Shown here piece by piece: positions 1-5,386 of a DNA stretch of 13,780 nucleotides (positions are counted from its first letter, which is position 1; the number at the start of each line of letters is the position of its first letter). The notes under the pieces were generated by a model that saw nothing but the letters and a program-made list of their open reading frames with translations, was not told where the DNA came from and did not search any database. The stretch comes from a bacterium (GTDB lineage Bacteria; UBP7; UBA6624). The DNA lies in assembly GCA_014384545.1 (NCBI GenBank), contig JACNFQ010000020.1:1-13780 (forward strand). The letters are read 5' to 3'. Both the position numbers and the translations under genes were made by a program.

Positions 1-164
1 GCAGCAGCCCGAGCCCAAGAAGGAACCCCAAACATCGTGCCATGGTCTGTAATCGCGATCGCATTTTGACCACGAGCCAGTGCGGCACCTACCAGAGCTT
101 CGGGTGGATGAACGCCGTCAAGAATCGAGTATTCGGTATGGAGGTGGAGGTGGGCGAATGACAC
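1..164 (-). CDS. dnaE: DNA polymerase III alpha subunit, N-terminal fragment
   Basis: This is the first 54 codons of the replicative polymerase subunit; the gene runs off the left edge. The visible part is the start of the PHP domain: MSFAHLHLHTEYSILDG, then AIAITDHGTMFG. These HxHxH and TDHG metal-site motifs are typical of bacterial DnaE. The start is GTG at 164: an in-frame TAA lies at 176-174, and no other start codon fits between the stop and the PHP motif. No Shine-Dalgarno sequence is visible, so translation may be coupled to the glycosyltransferase gene, which ends only 9 nt upstream. Another PHP-domain protein is possible, but the motif spacing and the FAHLHLHTEYSILDG run fit DnaE best. 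Confidence 0.88.
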   Translation of the reverse strand, partial: MSFAHLHLHTEYSILDGVHPPEALVGAALARGQNAIAITDHGTMFGVPSWARAA

Positions 165-173
165 AGGGGGATA

Positions 174-1280
174 TTACCAACGCCCGACTTGGATTGGGGC
201 CGTTTCGTTCTCTAAGATACGCCCCACCCAGCTTGCCGCTTCTTGCCGCCACTCTGCCCAAGAAAAGCGCTCTCCCCACTTGCTTGCAGCCTTCCCCATC
301 ATCTCTTTTTCTTCCAGAACTTGGAAGAACCCCTCTCGTAATCCCTCTTTATGTCCGACAAGGAGTCCCGACTGGCGATCCCATACGACTTCTGGGTGCG
401 CTCCACTAGAGAGAGCGAGAACAGGACAGCCCCATTTCTGGGCTTCTGCCAGAGGTAGATTGAACCCTTCCCAAGTGCTTGCGCTCCACACAAGGTCTGC
501 GGCTTGGTATAGGGTTGACAATAGGTCATCATCGACGCTTTCAAAGACGCTCCAGCCCGCTTCTTGGAGATAGGGTAGGTCGGGACCTTGCCCCACTGCC
601 AAGGGGAGAAAATGATTCACTTCCTGCTCCAGAATCTTGCCCAGCCTCAAGAGGGTTTCAACCCCCTTGTAGGGTTGCCCCTTGAAATCAACATGCCCCA
701 CCCACAGGGGCAATACACCCTTTTGAGGGAGCCCCAATAGGGAACGAGCTTCTTCTTTTGAGTGCATCGTGCCTTCTAGATTTCCTCCCAAGGGCAATAC
801 AGTGGTCTTTTTCCTAAGTGAGATGGGCAGCGAGTTCTTGAGGAAATCAGAGAGGGTAAGTATCCCCTTTGCCCTCCCCCAACAGAGTTGATGTTGCAAC
901 CAACCCATCGCAGCAAAGTCACTCTTGGCTTGAGGCTCCATATTCTCTGAAGAAGGGAGTCCGAAGTCCAATACAACTCCGTTCTTCACAAAGGGGAGAG
1001 CAGAATGAAAAGGGAGACTAGCAACGACCCATCCCTCTATCCCGTGCCCTTGCCAAGGTTTAAGGGCACGGAGTGCACGCGTTTCGTAAGCAAGATAAGG
1101 GCGGCTCTGTTCAATACCAAGCACGCGGACTTCTCCAGGTAGATGGGGCAGCGTATCAGGGTGAACGACCCAAGTCACTGTTTCATGACCTGCTTCATGG
1201 AGCCCTTGCAAGAGGTGGGTCAATACGCGGTCCATACCAAACCCTCTTTGGATGCGCTCGGCCAACAGCCCGATCCTCAT
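174..1280 (-). CDS. GT4-like glycosyltransferase (downstream paralogue)
   Basis: The 368-residue protein is predicted to be a retaining GT-B glycosyltransferase that moves a sugar from a nucleotide donor to an unknown acceptor on the cytoplasmic side of the membrane. It begins MRIGLLAERIQRGFGMDRVL and carries the GT4-type E-x7-E donor motif in STWEGFNLPLAEAQ (Glu271 and Glu279), followed by GAHPEVVWD. I chose ATG 1280 over longer in-frame starts because it overlaps the stop of the upstream gene (ATGA), has GGAGG at 1295-1291, and aligns with the start of that paralogue. The reading frame upstream of 1280 is only the shadow of the neighbouring gene. Donor and acceptor cannot be told from sequence. 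Its placement directly before dnaE is unusual. Confidence 0.85.
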   Translation of the reverse strand: MRIGLLAERIQRGFGMDRVLTHLLQGLHEAGHETVTWVVHPDTLPHLPGEVRVLGIEQSRPYLAYETRALRALKPWQGHGIEGWVVASLPFHSALPFVKNGVVLDFGLPSSENMEPQAKSDFAAMGWLQHQLCWGRAKGILTLSDFLKNSLPISLRKKTTVLPLGGNLEGTMHSKEEARSLLGLPQKGVLPLWVGHVDFKGQPYKGVETLLRLGKILEQEVNHFLPLAVGQGPDLPYLQEAGWSVFESVDDDLLSTLYQAADLVWSASTWEGFNLPLAEAQKWGCPVLALSSGAHPEVVWDRQSGLLVGHKEGLREGFFQVLEEKEMMGKAASKWGERFSWAEWRQEAASWVGRILENETAPIQVGRW

Positions 1281-2332
1281 CGGACCGCTTCCTCCATCGC
1301 CTCTAACCATCTGGGTCCCCATCGCTCCCAAGAAAACCGGGCGCCCCAATCCATCGCGGCTTCTCCAGCTTCTTTCAGAGGTTTTCTGTCTGTTGCTAAA
1401 GAGAGGATTCTCTTGCCCAAGGATGCAGCATCCTCCTCCAGCCACCCCGTCTCGCCATCCAAGACGACTTCGGGATGGGCCCCCACATTGAGTGCTGCGA
1501 CTGGTGTTCCTAGAACCTGAGCCTCCATCAAGGGTAGGTTGAATCCTTCCCAAGTGCTGAACGAGACAAGGAGTTCGGTCTCCTTCATCATCCATCCCAA
1601 CCAATCATCAGGGGCATACGGCAGGTGAAAGATACCGAGTTGCCGCAACCTTTTTGCCCCCTCCACACCACAGGGTCCCACCATGACCAAGTGGATATGC
1701 TCTTTCGCCTCCTGATACCACGCCAGAAGATTCTCAACACCTTTGTACGATCCCATAGAAGGGTCTCCCCTCCCTACATAGAGAACGCGCAGTTTATCGT
1801 CTCTAGGGGGAAAGGACGTAAGTAATTGATGTGAGGGAAGGGTAGGTGGGTGAAGATGGTCTGCCCCTAGGTATAGGACTTCTCCATTCTTCTGAACAGC
1901 GTGTGGTAGTTGTTTTCTCAAGAACTTTGAAATCGTAAAGACGCGCTTAGCCCTAGGCAAGAGGAGTGACCTCCTGACTTTTGCCCACGAGCCACACGCA
2001 GGTGATAACCCCATATCACCCACCATAAAGCTCGGAAACCGAAGCCCCACGGACAAGAGGGGGTCTGTGAGTAGAAGGAGATCATCACCAGACAGCCGAC
2101 CCATCACTCGGCTTCTGCGGATTACCTTCAAGTCATAATAAGGTCCACCCCTGTTGAGCCCTGCGGGCAAAATGTGGAGGGTGTAAGGAGAAGGTGGAAG
2201 ATCCTCATCTTTGAAAACGACCCATACATGTGCTTCGTGACCCCGTGCAACGGCGAACCGAGCCCATTGGTCCAAGACACGATCCACGCCAAAACCACGG
2301 CGCATTCTTTCCCCGACAAAATGGAAACGCAT
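1277..2332 (-). CDS. GT4-like glycosyltransferase (upstream paralogue)
   Basis: The 351-residue protein is a paralogue of the next gene. Both share the opening ERxxRGFGxDRVL, an internal TxSxFLxxxLP, YKGVExLL, STWEGFNLPLxEAQ, GAHPEVVxD and a C-terminal WGxRFSWxxW. The E-x7-E pair is Glu262 and Glu270. A GT-B fold and nucleotide-sugar transfer are inferred from family knowledge; the substrate is unknown. ATG 2332 is preferred because AGGA lies 8 nt upstream on this strand and MRFHFVGERMRRGFG aligns with the start of the paralogue. A longer start at 2428 would run through the opposite gene and has no clear ribosome site. It is first in a minus-strand unit with the second transferase and dnaE and overlaps the second transferase by 4 nt. 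Confidence 0.85.
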   Translation of the reverse strand: MRFHFVGERMRRGFGVDRVLDQWARFAVARGHEAHVWVVFKDEDLPPSPYTLHILPAGLNRGGPYYDLKVIRRSRVMGRLSGDDLLLLTDPLLSVGLRFPSFMVGDMGLSPACGSWAKVRRSLLLPRAKRVFTISKFLRKQLPHAVQKNGEVLYLGADHLHPPTLPSHQLLTSFPPRDDKLRVLYVGRGDPSMGSYKGVENLLAWYQEAKEHIHLVMVGPCGVEGAKRLRQLGIFHLPYAPDDWLGWMMKETELLVSFSTWEGFNLPLMEAQVLGTPVAALNVGAHPEVVLDGETGWLEEDAASLGKRILSLATDRKPLKEAGEAAMDWGARFSWERWGPRWLEAMEEAVR

Positions 2333-2340
2333 CAAAGGTA

Positions 2341-2348
2341 TCCTAGGA
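2341..2348. promoter_or_regulatory. Palindromic Shine-Dalgarno core shared by two divergent genes
   Basis: TCCTAGGA is its own reverse complement. On the plus strand its AGGA lies 7 nt before GTG 2356. On the minus strand its AGGA lies 8 nt before ATG 2332. Only 23 nt separate the two start codons, so the same 8 bp can serve ribosome binding for both. Their promoters must then lie inside or beyond each other's coding start, and the two mRNAs would have antisense 5' ends. Confidence 0.6.
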
Positions 2349-2355
2349 TGTTCCT

Positions 2356-3402
2356 GTGTTGAAACGCCGTTGGTTCTCTCTTTTCCTCGTTTTCTTGGGA
2401 GGAAGCTCTTTAGGAGTGGAATCTTCATGGAGAGCGGTTGGCCCCTTTGGACAGGGGATAGAGATGACCCAGTTGTTCTGGTGGACCGACGATGTCGTAT
2501 TGGTTGTTGAAGACGATGATGTTCTCTTTGTTCGCTGGAAAGAGGGAGAGGTCAGTAAGAGTCCTCTTGAAGGAACTTTGTTAGCTGCCAAGGATGGGGA
2601 ATGGCTCGTTCAGGTGGAGGGACCATTCGGAGCAGGAGCTAGCCTTCTGATGGGCGTTCCCGGAGAGGAGTTGGTCGTAGGAAACGCCCCTGGTCGCCTT
2701 TCAGGTTTTGAGGTTGCATGGCCCGACGATTCGTTCCCCTTTGCGCGTCAATGGCTAGACTACACATCCGAGAACCTCAACCTAGGACCCCCTGTGGGAA
2801 GGGGCATTTCGGTAGGGACAAGGGCATGGCTCTTTGACCCTCAAACACCCGGAACATTGTATGGATTGGGAGAGGAACAGACCCTCTTGCTCCAAGGCAA
2901 GGGAGAGGTTCGACTTGGAACGGTTGCCGCCGATCGTGATGGGAATGTCATTGGTGTAGAGACGCGGAATGGTTCAAGCCGCATCGTCTGGTTAGATCAG
3001 GAAGGCGTGCGGTTTGAGAACCCTTGGATTGAGAAATCGGTCATCGGTCTATTTGGCGGCGAGGATTTGGGGTGGAGACTTTCGCCTAGACTGCCAGAAG
3101 AACAATCCCAGTCGTTCTGTTCCAATGGGTGCAAGGATGTTCCAAAAGGGTATTGGCTCCAATCCAAAGCTTGGTCAATGGGTCAAGGAGAGTGGTTGTT
3201 GGCATTGACCGACCTTAGGACTGTAGAAACGGTATTGATGACCTTTCCTTCTTGGGAAGAAGTGGCTAGGGTAGAGAAGTTCCGATTGGGAAAACTCTCC
3301 CCCGATGGATCTGCCTTCGCTTTTCTCCGAGCGACTGCCCAAGCCGATTGGGACTGGGACTTGGTCATTTTAGAGATACCATCTCGGTCCACATCCCCCT
3401 AA
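2356..3402 (+). CDS. Probable secreted protein, beta-propeller-like, function unknown
   Basis: The 348-residue protein has no family I recognise. The N-terminus, MLKRRWFSLFLVFLGGSSLG, looks like a Sec signal peptide: basic residues, a hydrophobic core, then small residues near 18-24. The mature part is rich in beta-strand-like segments with Trp and Gly-Asp turns. Near its end it has LGKLSPDGSAFAFLR, which resembles the SPDG repeats of TolB- or WD40-like propellers. Cys255 and Cys259 form a CSNGC pair that could be a disulfide or a metal site. GTG 2356 is chosen because AGGA sits 7 nt upstream; TTG 2359 is a possible alternative. It is transcribed divergently from the glycosyltransferases and followed by repeat-rich DNA without a clear terminator. 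Confidence 0.7.
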   Translation: MLKRRWFSLFLVFLGGSSLGVESSWRAVGPFGQGIEMTQLFWWTDDVVLVVEDDDVLFVRWKEGEVSKSPLEGTLLAAKDGEWLVQVEGPFGAGASLLMGVPGEELVVGNAPGRLSGFEVAWPDDSFPFARQWLDYTSENLNLGPPVGRGISVGTRAWLFDPQTPGTLYGLGEEQTLLLQGKGEVRLGTVAADRDGNVIGVETRNGSSRIVWLDQEGVRFENPWIEKSVIGLFGGEDLGWRLSPRLPEEQSQSFCSNGCKDVPKGYWLQSKAWSMGQGEWLLALTDLRTVETVLMTFPSWEEVARVEKFRLGKLSPDGSAFAFLRATAQADWDWDLVILEIPSRSTSP

Positions 3403-3448
3403 TCCCGTATTCTCTCTTTCTGTTGGGGCGACCTTATCCGTTTGAGCA

Positions 3449-3462
3449 AGGCTTCCACGCCT
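3449..3462. repeat. Short TTCCAC-loop hairpin
   Basis: AGGC-TTCCAC-GCCT forms a 4-bp stem with the same six-base loop as the stronger hairpins at 3520-3541 and 5340-5361. It is weak alone and listed because of the shared loop. Confidence 0.4.
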
Positions 3463-3516
3463 GCCCACATTCAGATTCCACGCATTTCCATATGCTTCCC
3501 TATCCCGTTAGGGCTT

Positions 3517-3543
3517 TAGGGCGACCCTTCCACGGGTCGCCAT
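3517..3543 (+). repeat. 27-bp REP-like hairpin repeat, copy 1
   Basis: The core 3520-3541 is GGCGACCC-TTCCAC-GGGTCGCC, a perfect 8-bp stem with a 6-nt loop. The full 27 bp is identical to the reverse complement of 13626-13652, about 10 kb away. CCCGTTAGGG lies just upstream (3505-3513), and its complement lies at the corresponding side of the second copy. There is no T-tract, so this is a repeat or structural element rather than a standard intrinsic terminator. Confidence 0.75.
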
Positions 3544-3629
3544 ACGCCACGCCTTGCCAAATGCCGTCCACAACCCCCGACCTAAGGGGCTGGGGGGGGA
3601 GGAGGGGTTTGCGGTGGAGGCGTCGGGAG

Positions 3630-3651
3630 ATGGACATGAGGGACGGAGGCT
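3630..3651 (+). repeat. 22-bp direct repeat, upstream copy
   Basis: This block is identical to 5264-5285. It begins GATGGACATGAGG and ends CGGAGGC. The two copies lie on either side of the toxin cassette in the same orientation, each followed by a second shared block (3689-3734 and 5387-5432). Both are also followed by a CGCTTGCG-centred hairpin, but the spacing between blocks differs (37 versus 101 nt). Confidence 0.75.
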
Positions 3652-3688
3652 AAGACCGGGCGCTTGCGTTTGGTCTTGTGCCGGAACA

Positions 3689-3734
3689 CCCGACATGGTG
3701 ACTCGGAGAACCACAACCCCCGACCTAACGGATT
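3689..3734 (+). repeat. 46-bp direct repeat, upstream copy
   Basis: This block matches 5387-5432 at 44 of 46 positions; the two differences are A for G at 3701 and 3710. Both copies contain CCCGACATGGTG and end in CCTAACGGATT. In the downstream copy the block folds into a perfect 7-bp hairpin (GTGGCTC-GGA-GAGCCAC), which both substitutions disrupt here. This copy also shares CCCCCGACCTAACGGATTCGC-type sequence with 5454-5474. Confidence 0.75.
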
Positions 3735-3762
3735 CGCAGGGCCACATCCCTTTCCGTTAGGC
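3723..3762. repeat. Inverted CCTAACGG repeat with nested stem
   Basis: CCTAACGGA (3724-3732) pairs with TCCGTTAGG (3753-3761), and AGGG/CCCT can pair inside, giving a hairpin of about 38 nt. The arms read ACCTAAC and GTTAGGC at their outer ends, which formally match the RYYYAAC and GTTRRRY boxes of integron attC sites. The element is shorter than usual attC sites and no integrase is seen, so an intergenic palindrome is the safer call. Confidence 0.5.
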
Positions 3763-3764
3763 CG

Positions 3765-3784
3765 ACCGCTCCTGGCGGTTCGCC
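3765..3784. repeat. Small GC-rich hairpin
   Basis: ACCGC-TCCTG-GCGGT (3765-3779) is a perfect 5-bp stem. An alternative pairing, GGCG-GTT-CGCC (3774-3784), overlaps it. The site lies about 22 nt upstream of the cassette promoter, with no T-tract. Confidence 0.35.
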
Positions 3785-3806
3785 GAGATATGGCTGACTC
3801 AAGTTC

Positions 3807-3835
3807 TTGCCCCGATGTATCATCTGTGATACAAT
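3807..3835 (+). promoter_or_regulatory. Promoter with overlapping palindromic operator for the toxin cassette
   Basis: A sigma-70-like promoter reads TTGCCC (3807-3812), a 17-nt spacer, then TACAAT (3830-3835). A perfect inverted repeat, TGTATCA-TCTG-TGATACA (3816-3833), covers most of the spacer and most of the -10. This is the classic layout of an operator at which an XRE-family antitoxin or regulator blocks its own promoter. The regulator gene two positions downstream (4135-4656) is the obvious candidate to bind it. Binding is inferred; the promoter and palindrome are seen directly. Confidence 0.75.
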
Positions 3836-3853
3836 AGCCGTGGAGGACGCATC

Positions 3854-4138
3854 ATGGTAAAGACGGAATTCGATCAGTTCCTGCTGATTCTCAGCATCAT
3901 CGGCAACGTGGCGCAACATGCCACTAACAGGGATTTGGCTAAGGTCAACGAGCAATTGGTCAACGACCTTGGGGAGATTGCCAACCGGCACAAGGATTTG
4001 GTGGAGACATTCCGGAGGTTGGCCAAGGAATACGAAGGACTCAAAGCCTCATTAGCTGATCGGGAAGCACGATACGCCAAACTCCTGGAGGACCACGAGA
4101 AGATGAGCAAGGCCCTCACTGCCGGTTCCGGGCATTGA
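3854..4138 (+). CDS. Small coiled-coil protein, first gene of the XRE/MazF cassette
   Basis: The 94-residue protein belongs to no family I recognise. It opens with a short hydrophobic amphipathic stretch (about residues 6-20, FDQFLLILSIIGNVAQ). It continues as a highly charged helix, about 25-88, with regular hydrophobic spacing (LVNDLGEIANRH, LVETFRRLAKEY, YAKLLEDHEKM), which suggests a coiled coil. GGAGG at 3842-3846 lies 7 nt before ATG 3854, the best ribosome site in the cassette. It sits directly after the operator-promoter and overlaps the next gene by 4 nt (TTGA), so the three genes are almost certainly one transcript. It could be a third toxin-antitoxin component, such as an antitoxin, a chaperone or an oligomerising partner of the regulator. 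That role is inference. Confidence 0.75.
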   Translation: MVKTEFDQFLLILSIIGNVAQHATNRDLAKVNEQLVNDLGEIANRHKDLVETFRRLAKEYEGLKASLADREARYAKLLEDHEKMSKALTAGSGH

Positions 4139-4656
4139 ACCCCGCTCGTGTTTTCGGAGACGGGGCGGGGGAAGTGCCGCCTGCGATCATCCAAGAGTGC
4201 AAGTCCTTGGAGCCCTTTCTGGGGCGAAAGGCGCGAACGGCCTTTGATGAAACGCTGGATCGGATCCCGTTCAGGGGAGGGCGAGACAAGGTAGGGCTCC
4301 TTCAACTTCCTGGGACTCTCAAGTTGATCACCAAGGTGGATCCTGCTCGGGAGTTGGCCCAATCGGTCGGTCGCCGCATCCAATTTGCGCGCTTCCAAAG
4401 AGGTTGGACGCAGATGGAATTGGCCAAGGCCTCGGGCATCCTGCGCCCCAACATCTCCCGCTTGGAGGCTGGGCGCCATGATCTGCGCCTTTCTACGGTG
4501 TCTAGGGTAGCCGCCGCTTTGGGGCTGGATGTGGATTGGCTCATTAAACCCTGGGAGCCTTCCCGGGAGGACCTCGCGGAACTGAGTGCCTTGACCGAGG
4601 AAGGCCTAGCAGATCATCTCTCTGCACTCGAGGAGATCGAGGAGGGTAGGGGGTAA
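4135..4656 (+). CDS. XRE/Cro-CI-type HTH regulator with N-terminal extension, probable antitoxin
   Basis: The protein is 173 residues if translation starts at TTG 4135, which overlaps the previous stop. An in-frame GTG at 4174 after a GGCGGGGGAA run would give 160 residues. The first ~70 residues are of unknown type. Residues 74-136 form an HTH_3/Cro-CI domain: VGRRIQFARFQRGWTQMELAKASG, recognition-helix region RPNISRLEAGRHD, then STVSRVAAALGLDVDWLI. The C-terminus is acidic (EDLAELSALTEEGLADHLSALEEIEE) and could neutralise a basic toxin. It most likely represses the promoter at 3807-3835 and, with the MazF-like gene 2 nt downstream, acts as the antitoxin or part of it. MazF toxins more often pair with AbrB/MazE-, RHH- or Phd-type antitoxins, so an XRE partner is less usual. 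Confidence 0.82.
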   Translation: MNPARVFGDGAGEVPPAIIQECKSLEPFLGRKARTAFDETLDRIPFRGGRDKVGLLQLPGTLKLITKVDPARELAQSVGRRIQFARFQRGWTQMELAKASGILRPNISRLEAGRHDLRLSTVSRVAAALGLDVDWLIKPWEPSREDLAELSALTEEGLADHLSALEEIEEGRG

Positions 4657-4658
4657 GT

Positions 4659-5030
4659 GTGGCAAGCCCCGAGCCCGGCGAGGTCTGGATGGTGGATCCC
4701 GAGCCGGTTGTGGGCAGCGAGCAGGGAAAGAAGAGGCCCTATGTCGTGGTCCAGCACCCTGGACTGTGCAAGAAGGTGAGGACGCGCCTGGCAGTGCCGG
4801 TCACCACCAGCGATGGGATGATCGGTGCCGTGGGGACGGTTGCGCTTCCCAGCGGGACCGGAGGGCTCTCCAAGGATAGCATCGCCCTGGGATTCCAGAT
4901 TCGCGCGATGGATCGCACCCGCTTCATCAAGAGGGTCGGGTTGCTTTCCGCCGAATATCACGAGCGGGTTGCACTCGCCGTTCTCCAGGCGTTGGGCTTG
5001 GAGGTTACCGGGAGCCACGATGGCACCTAG
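4659..5030 (+). CDS. MazF/PemK-like toxin endoribonuclease
   Basis: The 123-residue protein fits the MazF/PemK family (usually ~110-120 residues), sequence-specific RNases that cut mRNA or other RNA and arrest growth. The family start is clear: GEVWMVDPEPVVGSEQGKKRPYVVVQ, with Arg26 in the KKRP loop and Thr49/Thr50 in VPVTTS at the expected positions of the catalytic Arg and Thr. The C-terminal QIRAMDRTRFIKRVGLLSAEYHERV is also typical. GTG 4659 is preceded by GGAGG at 4640-4644 and lies 2 nt after the regulator stop, so translation is probably coupled. No key residue seems lost, so the toxin is likely active. The RNA target sequence cannot be predicted. Confidence 0.88.
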   Translation: MASPEPGEVWMVDPEPVVGSEQGKKRPYVVVQHPGLCKKVRTRLAVPVTTSDGMIGAVGTVALPSGTGGLSKDSIALGFQIRAMDRTRFIKRVGLLSAEYHERVALAVLQALGLEVTGSHDGT

Positions 5031-5046
5031 CCGACCGAGTGCTAGG
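5026..5046 (+). terminator. Weak hairpin at the end of the toxin gene
   Basis: CCTAGC (5026-5031) pairs with GCTAGG (5041-5046) around a 9-nt loop, and the left arm includes the toxin stop codon. A CCCCCTTTTC run follows some 15 nt later, not directly after the stem. It may slow polymerase or protect the 3' end but is not a standard intrinsic terminator. Confidence 0.3.
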
Positions 5047-5178
5047 CAATGAACTCCTCCCCCTTTTCAACTATAGCGCCCCATATTTTGATAAGGCTAC
5101 CGTTATTCAAGCATACCGCCCTAAACTTGAACGAGGAAACCCCGTCCCCTGCCCCATCCCGCCGGTAAACTCCCCCTG

Positions 5179-5274
5179 ATGCCCGAGTTCCAGTATCCAC
5201 AGAAGTTTGGCCACGAGCCCAACCAGCCCAAGCCCCCCTTGGGCTACGACGATGAGTCGGGGGGATGGACATGA
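5179..5274 (+). other. Possible 31-codon small ORF or gene remnant
   Basis: ATG 5179 opens a 31-residue, Pro-rich frame starting MPEFQYPQKFGHEPNQPKPP and ending ESGGWT. Its stop lies inside the 22-bp repeat block. There is no Shine-Dalgarno sequence. The composition looks more protein-like than the surrounding hairpins, and the matching frame at the upstream repeat ends in GRWT followed by stop at the same place. It could be a real small protein, a decayed C-terminus carried with the repeat, or chance. Confidence 0.2.
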
Positions 5275-5285
5275 GGGACGGAGGC
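5264..5285 (+). repeat. 22-bp direct repeat, downstream copy
   Basis: Identical to 3630-3651 and in the same orientation, about 1.63 kb downstream and on the other side of the toxin cassette. A GGACGC-TT-GCGTCC palindrome (5293-5306) and CCGGC-TCTGC-GCCGG hairpin (5305-5319) follow. Confidence 0.75.
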
Positions 5286-5339
5286 CAGAGAAGGACGCTT
5301 GCGTCCGGCTCTGCGCCGGAGGGCCGGTAGGCCCCTTAG

Positions 5340-5361
5340 CCTAGGGGTTCCACCCCCTAGG
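5340..5361. repeat. TTCCAC-loop hairpin with a different stem
   Basis: CCTAGGGG-TTCCAC-CCCCTAGG is a perfect 8-bp stem with a 6-nt loop. Stem length and loop sequence are exactly those of the 3520-3541 hairpin, but the stem sequence is different. Directly after it, 5365-5379 read on the minus strand is GGCCC-TTCCA-GGGCC, again with nearly the same loop. Confidence 0.7.
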
Positions 5362-5386
5362 TGAGGCCCTGGAAGGGCCGAATGGG

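Larger units (their letters stand above)
3403..3806. other. Repeat- and hairpin-rich intergenic region, no convincing gene
   Basis: About 400 bp separates the secreted-protein gene from the toxin cassette promoter. Reading frames here are short, lack ribosome sites and have low-complexity products, so I see no gene. The region holds hairpins with TTCCAC loops (3449-3462, 3520-3541), CCTAACGG motifs in both orientations, and blocks repeated at 5264-5474. The 18-mer CCACAACCCCCGACCTAA occurs at 3568 and 3711 here and again at 5409-5426. Confidence 0.7.

Noticed and set aside
1143-1520. 125-codon plus-strand frame inside the glycosyltransferase genes
   Set aside because: Antisense shadow of two clearly coding genes; no domain or ribosome site.
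1281-1604. N-terminal extension of the downstream glycosyltransferase on the minus strand
   Set aside because: The extra residues are the out-of-frame shadow of the paralogous upstream gene; ATG 1280 has GGAGG and a 4-nt overlap with the upstream stop.
2333-2428. Longer start for the upstream glycosyltransferase
   Set aside because: It would overlap the signal-peptide region of the divergent gene, has no ribosome site, and the paralogue aligns only from 2332.
3348-3760. Short open frames in the first repeat region (both strands)
   Set aside because: Low-complexity products rich in Arg, Gly and Pro from hairpin DNA, without ribosome sites or overlap logic.
3874-4479. 201-codon open frame on the minus strand across the toxin cassette
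   Set aside because: It lies antisense to two genes with good ribosome sites and domain matches, and its product has no recognisable features.
5042-5272. 76-codon minus-strand frame in the repeat region
   Set aside because: Its first half is simply the complement of repeats and it has no ribosome site; the latter part (near SSFKFRAVCLNNGSLIKIWG) looks somewhat protein-like but is not enough for a call.
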